Assembly: GCA_047606565.1 (NCBI GenBank)
Contig: JASGEH010000069.1
Coordinates: forward strand, 1-64,000
Length of the DNA: 64,000 bases
Source: Comamonas_F sp047606565
GTDB taxonomy: Bacteria > Pseudomonadota > Gammaproteobacteria > Burkholderiales > Burkholderiaceae_C
Direction: 5' to 3'
Made by a program: the position numbers and the translations under genes. Below, piece after piece: positions 10,537 through 21,262 of the stretch (position 1 is its first letter; every line of letters starts with the position of its first letter). The notes below the pieces were generated by a model. It was not told the origin of the DNA. It saw only the letters and a list, made by a program, of their open reading frames with translations, and did not search any database.

Positions 10537-10752
10537 TCATCGATCGCGAACCGGGACCGGCGCAGGGCAGCGCATCACCCAGCTCACCCTTGAGCGGATT
10601 GCCCGTATCTTCATGCGCCCGATCGTCAGCTCCGCCGCTTGATCATGGCCGGCGGCCTGTCCGTATCCGTGAGGATGCCCACCTGCTCCAGCGTCTCGGC
10701 CAGCGTGTGGCCGTCGTAGGGGTTGCCCGGCATGGAGCCCCACCACCAGGCC
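10537..10752 (-). pseudogene. IS5-family transposase remnant (frameshifted, internally deleted)
   Basis: On the minus strand, one frame reads PGNPYDGHTLAETLEQVGIL, matching the PYDGHTL region of IS5-group DDE transposases, then breaks. A second frame continues with ELTIGRMK, and a third gives GNPLKGELGDAL, a conserved C-terminal block of the same family. The blocks are in the order expected of a complete transposase but lie much closer together and in different frames, so the gene is deleted internally and dead. No terminal inverted repeats were identified. Confidence 0.7.
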
Positions 10753-10842
10753 ATCCTTTCAAGGGATTGGGAGGTGCTCAGGGCGGACCATTGATCACCA
10801 AGCTCTTGAATTATGAATCACCCTCATACTGCATCTGAACAT

Positions 10843-10871
10843 TTGAAAATCCGACCGGATAATAATATTTA
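10843..10871 (+). promoter_or_regulatory. Candidate sigma-70 promoter for the sugar ABC operon
   Basis: TTGAAA (10843-10848), a 17-bp spacer and TATTTA (10866-10871) lie in an AT-rich stretch 84 bases before the start of the sugar ABC ATPase gene. The hexamers and spacing are good matches to the housekeeping consensus; no operator was recognised. Confidence 0.45.
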
Positions 10872-10954
10872 GATTTACCTTATGCATTTTCTTTCATTGC
10901 CAGAGATTATCATTCCGCGAAAGCTCTGACCGATCGGATGATTATTTTCCTGGG

Positions 10955-12480
<1,526 letters not shown>

Positions 12481-12484
<4 letters not shown>

Positions 12485-13476
12485 GCAAAACCCTTCCCCT
12501 TCAGGCGACCCTGTCGGGCCGCCAACAGCTGTTTGAATTTCTCTACAAGTGGGGAATGCTGCTGACCGTCGTCGCGTTGATCGCCCTGTTCGGCATCGCG
12601 TCCGACAACTTTCTCGATCCGTACAACATCATCAACATTCTGCGCTCCATCGCCATCGTCACGGTGATCGCCATCGGCGTCTCCATCTCGCTGACGGTGG
12701 GCGGCTTCGATCTCTCCGTCGGTTCCACCGCTTCGCTGGCGAACGCACTGGTGATTTCGCTGTTCGTGTGGCACGGCTTGAGCACCACCGAAGCGATTGT
12801 GGTGACGCTGCTGCTCTGTACGCTGGTCGGCCTGTTCAACGTCTTCCTGATCGTGGTGCTGAAAATCCCCGATATGCTGGCCACCCTTGCCAGCCTGTTC
12901 GTGATTCAGGGCGTGGCGATGACCTACAGCTACGGCGGCTCCATCACCCAGAACATGCTGCTGCCGAACGGCGAGATGGCCGAAGGCCTGATCCCCGACG
13001 CCTTTTCACTGCTGGGTCAGGTGCCGACCATCGTGATCATCATGCTGGCGGTCACGCTGGTGGCGCAGCTTGGTCTGTCGCTGACCAAGCATGGTCGCCG
13101 CATGTACGCCATCGGCGGCAACGCCGAGGCCGCGCGGCTGTCCGGCATCCACACCATACGCTATCGCGTGGCGGCCTATCTCATCGCCTCGCTGCTGGCC
13201 GGGCTGGGCGGCATTCTGCTGGCATCGCGCATCGGCTCCTCGCAGGTCAACGCCGGCGGCGGTTACCTGATGGATGCCGTCGCCGCGGCCTGGATTGGCT
13301 TTTCGCTCGCCGGCTCCGGCAAGCCCAATGCGTTGGGCACACTGGTCGGCGCCGTGATCCTCGGCGTGTTGCAAAACGGGCTGGTGATGCTTTCCGTACC
13401 CTATTACGCCATGGACATCATCAAAGGGCTGGTGCTGGCCGCCGCCCTGGCCATTACTTACGTTCAACGCCGTTAA
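12481..13476 (+). CDS. Sugar ABC transporter permease, RbsC type
   Basis: 331-residue membrane permease of CUT2 importers. It has the conserved GGFDLSVGSTASLANAL segment (GxDLSVGS motif) near residue 75 and the GGNAEAARLSGI loop that contacts the ATPase in the second half. The GTG at 12481 is the likely start: it overlaps the ATPase stop (GTGA) and is preceded by GGAGGA at 12467-12472. Upstream in-frame extensions would run far into the ATPase gene. Confidence 0.9.
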
Positions 13477-13496
13477 CTGAGAAACAGGAGATCCTC

Positions 13497-14564
13497 ATGA
13501 AAAAACTGACGTTTGCACTGCTGGCGCTGAGCCTGCTGACCGCTGCGCCGACGTTCGCCGCCACGCCTGCGCCGGTGCCGGAGGCCATCGCCAAACACGA
13601 CGGCCCGATCCGCATCGCCGTCATTCGCAACCTGGGCTCTGACGACAACACTACCCAATTTATCGCCGGGGCCATTCAGCAAGGGAAGAAGCTGGGTTTC
13701 ACCGTCAATACCTTCCTGAGCAACGGCGATGACGCGCGCTTCCAGGATTTCGTCAACCAGGCGATCAGCCAGAAATATGACGGCATCATCCTGTCTCAGG
13801 GCCGCGACCCCTACTCCACCGCGCTGGTGCAGCGCATCGTCGACAGCGGCATTGCCGTGTCCACCTTCGACACCGCCGTCAATGGCGCGATCCCAGGCGT
13901 GACCGTCACCCAGCAGGACGACGCATCGCTGACCGAACTCTCTTTCGGCCAACTGGTCAAGGATTTCAACGGCAAGGCCAACATCATCAAGCTGTGGGTT
14001 GCGGGCTTCCCGCCGATGGAGCGCCGTCAGGCCGCCTACCAGAACATCCTGAAGGACAATCCCGGCATCAAGGAGCTGGAATCCATCGGTGCCGTTTCGT
14101 CCGACGTGCAGGGCGATACCGCCAACAAGGTTGGCGCCGTGCTGGCGAAGTACCCGAAAGGCAAGATCGACGCCATCTGGGGCACCTGGGATGCCTTCAG
14201 CCAGGGCGCTTACAAAGCCCTGAAAGAAAACGGTCGTACCGAAATCAAGCTCTACAGCATCGACATCTCCAACCAGGACGTGCAGCTGATGCGTGAAGCC
14301 AACAGCCCGTGGAAGGTGAGCGTGGCGGTCGATCCCAAGCTGATCGGCGCCACCAACGTCCGGCTGATCGCCAACAAGATCGCGGGCGAACCGACCCCGG
14401 CCACCTACGACTTCAAAGCCGCAACCATTCCGCAAGCGCTGCTGGTCAGCCAGGCAGGCCAGGTGAACGTCTCCTCGATCGGCACCCTCATTCCGGGTTG
14501 GGGGCAGAGCGACGATTTCATCGCGCCCTGGTTCGCGACGCTGGAAGCCCAACAGAAAAAATAA
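13497..14564 (+). CDS. Sugar ABC transporter periplasmic binding protein
   Basis: 355-residue periplasmic binding protein of the RbsB/LacI-like fold (family 4). A Sec signal peptide (MKKLTFALLALSLLTAAPTFA) is followed by the mature domain with IRIAVIRNLGSDDNTTQFIAGAIQQG; the DGIILSQGRDPYSTALVQR and SGIAVSTFDTAV segments match the hinge-binding architecture. The ATG at 13497 has ACAGGAG upstream and begins the signal peptide; the longer open frame upstream is out of frame with the permease and not real. The long linker after the signal peptide is slightly unusual for RbsB-like proteins. Confidence 0.88.
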   Translation: MKKLTFALLALSLLTAAPTFAATPAPVPEAIAKHDGPIRIAVIRNLGSDDNTTQFIAGAIQQGKKLGFTVNTFLSNGDDARFQDFVNQAISQKYDGIILSQGRDPYSTALVQRIVDSGIAVSTFDTAVNGAIPGVTVTQQDDASLTELSFGQLVKDFNGKANIIKLWVAGFPPMERRQAAYQNILKDNPGIKELESIGAVSSDVQGDTANKVGAVLAKYPKGKIDAIWGTWDAFSQGAYKALKENGRTEIKLYSIDISNQDVQLMREANSPWKVSVAVDPKLIGATNVRLIANKIAGEPTPATYDFKAATIPQALLVSQAGQVNVSSIGTLIPGWGQSDDFIAPWFATLEAQQKK

Positions 14565-14575
14565 GGAACGACAGG

Positions 14576-15823
14576 ATGGCAACACAGGAACTGCCACGTC
14601 CCGACTACAGCCGCAATATGCGGCTGATCGGCCATAGCGATCAGGGCGGACGCCCCGACGGCGTGCAGGTGATGGTTCATCGCGGCTACGCCTATATCGG
14701 CCACATGGTGTCGCAAGGGTTCTCCATCGTTGACGTACGCGATGCGAAAAACCCCCAGGCGGTGGGTTTTGTACCCGCCCCGCCCGGCACCTGGAACGTC
14801 CACTTGCAGGCCCATGACGATCTGCTGCTGGCAATCAACGCGCGCGACCTGTTCGCCGACACGCGCTTCGCCGACGAGAAGGTGTACTACACGCGCTCGG
14901 TCGCGGACACGGTCAGCGATGTACGCGACCGCGGCTGGAGTGCCGGGCTGCGCGTGTTTGACATCTCCACGCCGGATCGGCCGCGTGAAATCGGCTTTCT
15001 GCCGCTGAGCGGCATAGGCATTCACCGTATCTGGTACGTCGGCGGACGCTGGGCTTACGTCTCAGCCCTGCTGGACGGCTTTAGCGACTACATTTTTCTC
15101 ACCATCGATCTTGCCAATCCGCGCAAACCGGAAGTGGCGGGACGCTGGTGGCTGCCGGGGATGCACAGCGCCGCAGGCGAAACGCCGAGCTGGCCGGAAG
15201 GGAAACGCTACGCGCTGCATCACGCCATCATCAGCGGCGATACCGCCTACGCCAGCTGGCGCGACGGCGGCCTGACGCTGCTCGACGTGAGTGATCGCAG
15301 CCAGCCTCAGTTGATCAGCCACCGTAACTGGAGCCCGCCATTTGGCGGCGGCACCCATACGGCGCTACCGTTGCCGGATCGCGATCTGCTGGTGGTGCTG
15401 GATGAGGCGGTACTGGACAAGCAGGAGGATGGCGAGAAGCTGATCTGGCTGTTCGATATTCGCGAACCGAGCAACCCGGTGAGCATATCGACCTTTCCGC
15501 AGCCGGATGAGGTGGATTACGTCGCCAAGGGCGCGCACTTCGGACCGCACAACCTGCATGAAAACCGGCCCGGCAGCTTTATCAGCTCGACGCTGATTTT
15601 CGCCACCTACCAGAATGCGGGCGTGCGCGCGTATGACATCAGCAATCCCTACCGTCCGGTAGAGACCGGCGCGCTGGTGCCGGCGGCACCCGAGAAGATG
15701 ATGGATACCCGTCCCGGTCGTCCACGCGTGATTCAGTCTTGCGATGTGTTTGTGGATGCACAGGGCACGATCTACAGCACGGACTACAACGGCGGGTTAT
15801 CGATCATTGAGTATTTGGGCTGA
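14576..15823 (+). CDS. LVIVD-repeat beta-propeller protein
   Basis: 415 residues without signal peptide or membrane segment. Repeats of the LVIVD type recur, each with a hydrophobic strand followed by (V/I)xD(I/V): FSIVDVRDAKNPQ, LRVFDISTPDRPR, LTLLDVSDRSQPQ, WLFDIREPSNPV, VRAYDISNPYRPV. Such repeats form seven-bladed propellers. The start at 14576 has AAGGAACGACAGG just upstream, and the gene follows the binding-protein gene after 11 nt, so it is part of the sugar transporter operon. I do not know its reaction; an enzyme or binding partner for the imported sugar is possible. It is the last gene of the atypical segment. Confidence 0.75.
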   Translation: MATQELPRPDYSRNMRLIGHSDQGGRPDGVQVMVHRGYAYIGHMVSQGFSIVDVRDAKNPQAVGFVPAPPGTWNVHLQAHDDLLLAINARDLFADTRFADEKVYYTRSVADTVSDVRDRGWSAGLRVFDISTPDRPREIGFLPLSGIGIHRIWYVGGRWAYVSALLDGFSDYIFLTIDLANPRKPEVAGRWWLPGMHSAAGETPSWPEGKRYALHHAIISGDTAYASWRDGGLTLLDVSDRSQPQLISHRNWSPPFGGGTHTALPLPDRDLLVVLDEAVLDKQEDGEKLIWLFDIREPSNPVSISTFPQPDEVDYVAKGAHFGPHNLHENRPGSFISSTLIFATYQNAGVRAYDISNPYRPVETGALVPAAPEKMMDTRPGRPRVIQSCDVFVDAQGTIYSTDYNGGLSIIEYLG

Positions 15824-15898
15824 CGAGCGGACTGACGAGGCAGCGTTGCCTTTATCCAAGGGCGGCCTGCGGCCGCAATGGCGTGGAGGCCTTGCGTT

Positions 15899-16711
15899 TC
15901 AGTCCACGTTGAGCTGCGCCAGCCGCTCGGGCGTGCCCACGTCGGTCCAACGCCCGGTATAGAGCTGGGCGCTGACGCGGCCGGCATCCATCGCGGTGCG
16001 CAGCAGCGGCGCCAGGGCCGCCTGGAGGCCTTGCGGATTGCCGGCTTCGACGTCGCACCACGGCGCCTCGAACAGTTGGCGCCGGTACAGGCCGATGGTG
16101 CTGTAGGTGTAGCCCGGCCCGCCCTCGGGCGGCCAACTGGTGGCCAGGCCCTGCGGCGTCAGGCCGAAGTCGCCGCGCGGGTGGTGCGGCGGGTTGGGCA
16201 CCAGCCACAGATGGGCCAGGTGCTCGCTGGCGGCGAAGTCGCGCAGCGCCTGCGCGCCGAAGACGAAATCCGGGGCGTAGACGTCGCCCGCCACCACCCA
16301 GAACACCTCGCCCAGCAGCGGCAGCGCCCGGCTGATGCCGCCAGCGGTCTCCAGCGCGGCGAAGGCGCCGCCGGCCGGCTGCTCGCGCGAGTAGCGCAGG
16401 GCCAGCATCCGGCCCGCATTGTCCCCGTCCTCGCCGCCCTCTGCGCCCACCGCGCCCACGTCGGCGTAGCGATCGCCCAGGCGCTGCTCGATCTGCTCAC
16501 CCAGCCAGGCAGTGTTGATCACCGCGCGCGTGACGCCGCCGCGCGCCAGCCCGGCCAGCGCCCAGGCCAGCAAAGGGCGGCCCCGCACCGCGAGCAGCGG
16601 CTTGGGGGTGTGGTCGGTCAGCGGCCGCATGCGTTCGCCGCGGCCGGCGGCCAGCAGCATGGCCTGGGCCTGGAAACCCTCGGGACACGGGGGGGATTCG
16701 GGTGGATTCAT
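15899..16711 (-). CDS. murU: Nucleotidyltransferase, MurU-like (N-acetylmuramate-1-phosphate uridylyltransferase)
   Basis: 270-residue NTP-transferase. The N-terminal nucleotide-binding signature AMLLAAGRGERMRPLTDHTPKPLL begins near residue 17, followed by GDVYAPDFVF (metal-binding D), a YTYSTIGLYRR acceptor-site segment and a C-terminal WTDVGTPERLAQLN. The length and YSTIGLY/WTDVGTPERL motifs match MurU of the peptidoglycan recycling shortcut better than RmlA or GalU. The extended N-terminus means the start could be internal. It is divergent from tkt, sharing a 121-base promoter region. High-GC codon use puts it back in the host backbone. Confidence 0.75.
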   Translation of the reverse strand: MNPPESPPCPEGFQAQAMLLAAGRGERMRPLTDHTPKPLLAVRGRPLLAWALAGLARGGVTRAVINTAWLGEQIEQRLGDRYADVGAVGAEGGEDGDNAGRMLALRYSREQPAGGAFAALETAGGISRALPLLGEVFWVVAGDVYAPDFVFGAQALRDFAASEHLAHLWLVPNPPHHPRGDFGLTPQGLATSWPPEGGPGYTYSTIGLYRRQLFEAPWCDVEAGNPQGLQAALAPLLRTAMDAGRVSAQLYTGRWTDVGTPERLAQLNVD

Positions 16712-16832
16712 GCGCCCGCATTATGCGAGCGCGGCCATACTCTGCGCGCCCCCGGCCCATGCGGGGCGCACGCTAGAATCAGTGGATTTCCCGCTGCATC
16801 CCATACCTGTTCTTCACCGGAGCCCTGCCCAC

Positions 16833-18944
16833 ATGGCAAATACCGCATTGATGGCCAACGCGATTCGCGCGCTGGCAATGGACGCCGTCCAACAAGCCAA
16901 CTCGGGACACCCCGGCGCGCCCATGGGCATGGCCGACATCGCCGTCGCCCTGTGGAGCCGCCACCTGCGCCACAACCCGGCCAACCCGCAGTGGGCCGAC
17001 CGCGACCGCTTCGTGCTCTCCAACGGCCACGGCTCCATGCTGCTGTACGCGCTGCTGCACCTGACCGGCTACGCGCTGCCGATCGAAGAACTCAAGAACT
17101 TCCGCCAACTGCACAGCAAGACCCCGGGCCACCCCGAGTTCGGCTACACCCCGGGCGTCGAGACCACCACCGGCCCGCTGGGCCAGGGCATCGCCAACGC
17201 CGTCGGCTTCGCGCTGGCCGAGAAGCTGCTGGCCGCCGAGTTCAACCGCGAAGGCCATGCCGTGGTCGACCACCACACCTACGCCTTCCTCGGCGACGGC
17301 TGCCTGATGGAAGGCATCAGCCACGAAGTGGCCTCGCTGGCCGGCGCCTGGAAGCTGGGCAAGCTGATCGCGCTGTACGACGACAACGGCATCTCCATCG
17401 ACGGCAAGGTCGCGCCCTGGTTCGCCGACAACACGCCCGAGCGCTTCCGCGCCTACGGCTGGCAGGTCATCGGCCCGATCGACGGCCACGATGTCGACGC
17501 CATCGATGCCGCCATCGCCCAGGCCAAGGCCGAAACCGTGCGGCCCACGCTGATCGTCTGCAAGACCCACATCGGCTTCGGTTCGCCCAACCGGCAAGAC
17601 ACCGCCAAGGCCCACGGCGAAGCCCTGGGCGATGCCGAGATCAAGCTCACCCGCGAAGCGCTGGGCTGGACCTGGGGCCCGTTCGAGATTCCGGCCGAAG
17701 CCTATGCCGACTGGGACGGCAAGGCCCGAGGCGCCGAGGCCGAAGCCGGCTGGAACGCCCGCTTCGACGCCTACAAGCTGGCCTACCCCGAGCTGGCCGA
17801 CGAGCTGCTGCGCCGCCTGCGCGGCGAGCTGCCGGCGAACTTCGCGCAGGTCGCCGTCGACACCATCGTCGCCGCCCACACCAAGGCCGAGACCGTGGCC
17901 AGCCGCAAGGCCAGCCAGTTGGCGCTGGAGGCCTACACTGCCGCCCTGCCGGAACTGCTGGGTGGCTCGGCCGACCTGACCGGCTCCAACCTGACCAACA
18001 CCAAATCCACGCCCCCGCTGCGCTTCGACGACGCCACCGGCGCCGTGATCCTGGAGGCGCCCAAGGCCGCCGCCGCAGGCGCCGAAGACGAGGCCAAGCC
18101 CGCCAGCAGCGCTGACCAGGTCACGCAGGCGCACGGCCAGATCGGCCGCCACATCAACTACGGCGTGCGCGAGTTCGGCATGGCCGCCATCCTCAACGGC
18201 CTCGCGCTGCACGGCGGCTTCATCCCCTACGGCGGCACCTTCCTGACCTTCTCCGACTACAGCCGCAACGCCATCCGCATGGCCGCGCTGATGAAGCTGC
18301 GCGTCATCCACGTCTTCACCCACGACTCCATCGGCCTGGGCGAAGACGGCCCGACCCACCAGTCCATCGAGCACGCCGCCAGCCTGCGCCTGATCCCCAA
18401 CCTGGACGTCTGGCGCCCCGGCGACACCGCCGAGACCGCCGTCGCCTGGGCCGTCGCGCTGGAAAACAAGAGCCGCCCGAGCGCGCTGCTGCTCTCGCGC
18501 CAGGGCATCTCCTATGCGCCCAAGCGCGACGTCGGCGACATCAGCCGCGGCGCCTACGTGCTCTCCGAGCCGTCCGACCTGGGCCTGCGCAAGAAAGCCC
18601 AGGCCGTCATCCTGGCCACCGGCAGCGAAGTGCCGCTGGCCCTGAAGGCGCAGGAACTGCTGGCCCGCGAGCACAAGATCGCCGTGCGCGTGGTCTCGGT
18701 GCCCAGCACCACCGTGTTCGACCGCCAGACCAACGCCTACAAGGTCAGCGTGCTGCCGGCCGGCCTGCCGCGCGTCGCCGTCGAGATGGGCTCGACCGAC
18801 GGCTGGTGGAAGTACGGCGTCTCGGCCGTCGTCGGCATCGACCGCTACGGCGAATCGGCACCGGCCGGCGAGCTGTTCAAGTACTTCGGCTTCACCCCCG
18901 AGAACGTCGCCGACACCGTGCGCAAGGTGCTGGCCCTGCGCTGA
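16833..18944 (+). CDS. tkt: Transketolase
   Basis: 703-residue thiamine-diphosphate enzyme of the pentose phosphate and Calvin pathways, transferring two-carbon units between sugar phosphates. Motifs in order: SGHPGAPMGMAD (about residues 24-35), HGSMLLYALLHLTGY, the ThDP/Mg motif GDGCLMEGISHE...DDNGISID, then the pyrimidine domain with YGGTFLTFSDY and HDSIGLGEDGPTHQ, and a C-terminal domain. It is 30-40 residues longer than most bacterial transketolases because of an Ala/Glu-rich insert around residues 408-430 before the pyrimidine domain. The start at 16833 begins directly with the conserved N-terminus. A strong terminator follows. Confidence 0.97.
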   Translation: MANTALMANAIRALAMDAVQQANSGHPGAPMGMADIAVALWSRHLRHNPANPQWADRDRFVLSNGHGSMLLYALLHLTGYALPIEELKNFRQLHSKTPGHPEFGYTPGVETTTGPLGQGIANAVGFALAEKLLAAEFNREGHAVVDHHTYAFLGDGCLMEGISHEVASLAGAWKLGKLIALYDDNGISIDGKVAPWFADNTPERFRAYGWQVIGPIDGHDVDAIDAAIAQAKAETVRPTLIVCKTHIGFGSPNRQDTAKAHGEALGDAEIKLTREALGWTWGPFEIPAEAYADWDGKARGAEAEAGWNARFDAYKLAYPELADELLRRLRGELPANFAQVAVDTIVAAHTKAETVASRKASQLALEAYTAALPELLGGSADLTGSNLTNTKSTPPLRFDDATGAVILEAPKAAAAGAEDEAKPASSADQVTQAHGQIGRHINYGVREFGMAAILNGLALHGGFIPYGGTFLTFSDYSRNAIRMAALMKLRVIHVFTHDSIGLGEDGPTHQSIEHAASLRLIPNLDVWRPGDTAETAVAWAVALENKSRPSALLLSRQGISYAPKRDVGDISRGAYVLSEPSDLGLRKKAQAVILATGSEVPLALKAQELLAREHKIAVRVVSVPSTTVFDRQTNAYKVSVLPAGLPRVAVEMGSTDGWWKYGVSAVVGIDRYGESAPAGELFKYFGFTPENVADTVRKVLALR

Positions 18945-18954
18945 TCCCCCCGAA

Positions 18955-18990
18955 AACGCCGCCCGGCCCCTGTGCCAGGCGGCGTTTTTT
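18955..18990 (+). terminator. Rho-independent terminator after tkt
   Basis: A 9-bp GC-rich stem (18955-18963 with 18978-18986), 14-nt loop and T-run 18985-18990, starting 11 bases after the tkt stop. Confidence 0.85.
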
Positions 18991-19050
18991 CCAGGGCGGT
19001 CCGCCACCTGCCCTGCCCGGTTTCCATTTTTCAACTTCAAGGAGCTCTCC

Positions 19051-20055
19051 ATGGCTATCAAGATCGGCATCAACGGCTTCGGCCGCATTGGTCGCAACGT
19101 GCTGCGTTCGGCGGTCCAGAACTTCGCCAATGACATCGAGATCGTCGGCATCAACGACCTGCTCGAACCCGAATACCTGGCCTACCTGCTGCAGTACGAC
19201 AGCGTGCACGGCCGCTTCGAAGGCCAGGTCAGCGTCGAGGGCAACACCCTGACGGTCAACGGCAAGCCGATCCGCCTGACGCAGGAGCGCGACCCCGCCA
19301 ACCTCAAGTGGGACGAAGTCGGCGCTGACGTGGTGATCGAGTCCACCGGCCTGTTCCTGGACAAGGCCGGCGCCGGCAAGCACCTGGCCGCGGGCGCCAA
19401 GAAGGTCATCATCTCGGCCCCGTCCAAGGACGACACCCCGATGTTCGTCTTCGGCGTCAACGACAAGACCTACGCCGGCCAGGACATCATCTCCAACGCC
19501 TCCTGCACCACCAACTGCCTGGCCCCGCTGGCCAAGGTCATCAACGACAAGTTCGGCATCAAGCGCGGCCTGATGACCACCGTGCACGCCGCCACCGCCA
19601 CGCAAAAGACCGTCGACGGCCCTTCCAACAAGGACTGGCGCGGCGGCCGTGGCATCCTGGAGAACATCATCCCCAGCAGCACCGGCGCCGCCAAGGCCGT
19701 GGGCGTGGTGATCCCCGAGCTCAACAAGAAGCTCACCGGCATGTCCTTCCGCGTGCCGACTTCTGACGTCTCGGTGGTCGACCTGACGGTCGAGCTCAAC
19801 ACCGAAGCCAGCTACGACGAGATCAAGGCCGAAATCAAGGCCCAGTCCGAAGGCGCGCTCAAGGGCATCCTGGGCTACACCGAGGACAAGGTCGTCGCCA
19901 CCGACTTCCGTGGCGACACCCGCACCTCGATCTTCGACGCCGACGCCGGCATCGCGCTCGACAAGACCTTCGTCAAGCTGGTCTCCTGGTACGACAACGA
20001 ATGGGGCTACTCCAACAAGTGCCTCGAAATGGTCCGCGTCGTCGCCGCCAAGTAA
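19051..20055 (+). CDS. gap: Glyceraldehyde-3-phosphate dehydrogenase, type I
   Basis: 334-residue NAD-dependent dehydrogenase of glycolysis/gluconeogenesis, full length. The N-terminal Rossmann motif is INGFGRIGRNVLR. The catalytic cysteine is C152 in SNASCTTNCLAP, and the substrate-binding block SSTGAAKAVG and C-terminal SWYDNEWGYSNKC are intact. The ribosome binding site AAGGAG lies 8 bases before the ATG. It sits between two terminators, so it is probably transcribed alone, downstream of tkt as in related betaproteobacteria. Confidence 0.97.
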   Translation: MAIKIGINGFGRIGRNVLRSAVQNFANDIEIVGINDLLEPEYLAYLLQYDSVHGRFEGQVSVEGNTLTVNGKPIRLTQERDPANLKWDEVGADVVIESTGLFLDKAGAGKHLAAGAKKVIISAPSKDDTPMFVFGVNDKTYAGQDIISNASCTTNCLAPLAKVINDKFGIKRGLMTTVHAATATQKTVDGPSNKDWRGGRGILENIIPSSTGAAKAVGVVIPELNKKLTGMSFRVPTSDVSVVDLTVELNTEASYDEIKAEIKAQSEGALKGILGYTEDKVVATDFRGDTRTSIFDADAGIALDKTFVKLVSWYDNEWGYSNKCLEMVRVVAAK

Positions 20056-20076
20056 GCCGCCGCGCTGAACCAGGAA

Positions 20077-20111
20077 AAAGCCCCCGCCGGTGCGAACCGG
20101 GCGGGGGCTTT
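20077..20111 (+). terminator. Rho-independent terminator after gap
   Basis: A 12-bp perfect stem (20077-20088 with 20100-20111) with an 11-nt loop, 21 bases after the gap stop. The stem ends in AAAG/CTTT, so it could also end minus-strand transcription from the convergent gene at 20144-20512. Confidence 0.8.
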
Positions 20112-20143
20112 GTCTTGAGAGGCCAGAGCAGGCGGCGGCCGGC

Positions 20144-20512
20144 TCATTCCTCCTCGCCGCAGGCGCGGATCTCCTCGTCATCGAGCAAGGGCCAGTCCAG
20201 CAGCTCGGCGAGCCGGCGGATCACCCAGCAGGCCTCGTTGGCGTCGATGCCCGACTCGCCCGACAGCAGGCCCTTGAGGATGCGGCGCTGGATGTCGATG
20301 CCCGTGGCCGGCGACGAATCCGCCTGCGCATCCAGCATCGCCTGCGCCGGCCCGGCCAGGTGCTGCGACAGGTCCTCGCAGACTTCGTAGCGCAGCCTCA
20401 GCTTCTCGACCGGCACCCGCAGGCGCTGCTGGGCATCGCTGTAGAGCGCCACGAAAGAGGCCGGGATCTCGACCTGGTTCTCCGCGTAATCGCCATGCGT
20501 CTGCGCCGTCAT
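20144..20512 (-). CDS. Conserved hypothetical protein, acidic, 122 residues
   Basis: A small cytoplasmic protein with no signal peptide or membrane segment. It is rich in charged helices (EKLRLRYEVCEDLSQHLAGPAQAML) and ends in an acidic DDEEIRACGEEE tail. I do not recognise a named family. Length, composition and codon bias (high GC3 on this strand, convergent with gap) support a real gene. The ATG at 20512 is preferred; it lies 73 bases after the SlyD-like stop on the same strand, so the two may be co-transcribed. Confidence 0.6.
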   Translation of the reverse strand: MTAQTHGDYAENQVEIPASFVALYSDAQQRLRVPVEKLRLRYEVCEDLSQHLAGPAQAMLDAQADSSPATGIDIQRRILKGLLSGESGIDANEACWVIRRLAELLDWPLLDDEEIRACGEEE

Positions 20513-20585
20513 CTCGTCTCCTTTGCCGCAGCGGATGCGGCCAGCCCCGGTTGTACAGGCCGCGCCAGCCTTTGTACACCCGGCA

Positions 20586-21065
20586 TCAATGCTGGTGCCC
20601 GTGCTCGCCGTGCACGTGGCCATGCGCGATCTCCTCGGCCGAGGCCGGCCGCACCGACACCACGCTGACCGCCATCTTCAGGGCCTGCCCGGCCAACGGG
20701 TGGTTGCCGTCGAGAAACACCTGCGGCCCCTTGATCTTCAGCACATTGAACACCACCTCCTGGCCCGCCTCGGTGTGGCCGCGCAACTGGCCTCCCACCT
20801 TCACGCCCGGCGGGAACTCGCTCTTGGGAATGGTGCGCACCAGCGACTCGTCGCGCGGACCGAAGGCCTCGTCCACCGCCAGCGCGATGGTCGCCTTGTA
20901 GCCCGCCTCCTGGCCCTCCAGCGCCGCCTCGACCTTGGGGAAGATGTTGTCGTAGCCGCCATGCAGATACGCCACGGGCTTGGCCCCCGCCGACTCCACG
21001 ACCTTGCCCTGCGCCGTCGTCAATTGGTAGCGTATGGTGACCGCCGTGTCCTTGGAGATTTTCAT
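20586..21065 (-). CDS. slyD: FKBP-type peptidyl-prolyl isomerase, SlyD-like
   Basis: 159 residues. An N-terminal FKBP domain (VTIRYQLTTAQGKVVES) is interrupted by the IF chaperone insert (about residues 70-120), with the conserved VFLDGNHPLAGQALKMAV returning to the FKBP core. The C-terminus is a short histidine-rich tail (HGHVHGEHGHQH), the nickel-binding feature of SlyD, here shorter than in E. coli. It acts as cytoplasmic prolyl isomerase/chaperone and possible Ni chaperone. It is divergent from benE across a 197-base region in which I see no further gene. Confidence 0.9.
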   Translation of the reverse strand: MKISKDTAVTIRYQLTTAQGKVVESAGAKPVAYLHGGYDNIFPKVEAALEGQEAGYKATIALAVDEAFGPRDESLVRTIPKSEFPPGVKVGGQLRGHTEAGQEVVFNVLKIKGPQVFLDGNHPLAGQALKMAVSVVSVRPASAEEIAHGHVHGEHGHQH

Positions 21066-21262
21066 GAGGATGTTGCTCTTGGTTCGAAACAGCCTGCCAG
21101 TTTAGAGCGTGTTGGCACGCGATGAACGCTTGAAACGCATCCAGGCCGAGTGCCCCCGCGAGTGCCCCGGCCATCGCACGCCAGTTGTCCCATCAAGGCG
21201 CGCCCGTCCTCGATGCTGCCGCACACCGCCCATGCGGATGCTTGCATTCGATAATGCGCGCC

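Larger units (their letters stand above)
10398..10954. other. Spacer between the two transporter operons
   Basis: No intact gene. It contains a GC-rich transposase remnant on the minus strand (10537-10752) and an AT-rich promoter region (about 10800-10950). The abrupt composition changes at both edges of the remnant suggest that this is a recombination or insertion scar separating two acquired transporter modules. Confidence 0.6.

Noticed and set aside
16779..19154. 791-codon minus-strand open frame opposite transketolase
   Set aside because: Gly/Val/Gln repetitive translation typical of antisense to a GC3-rich gene; transketolase on the plus strand is certain.
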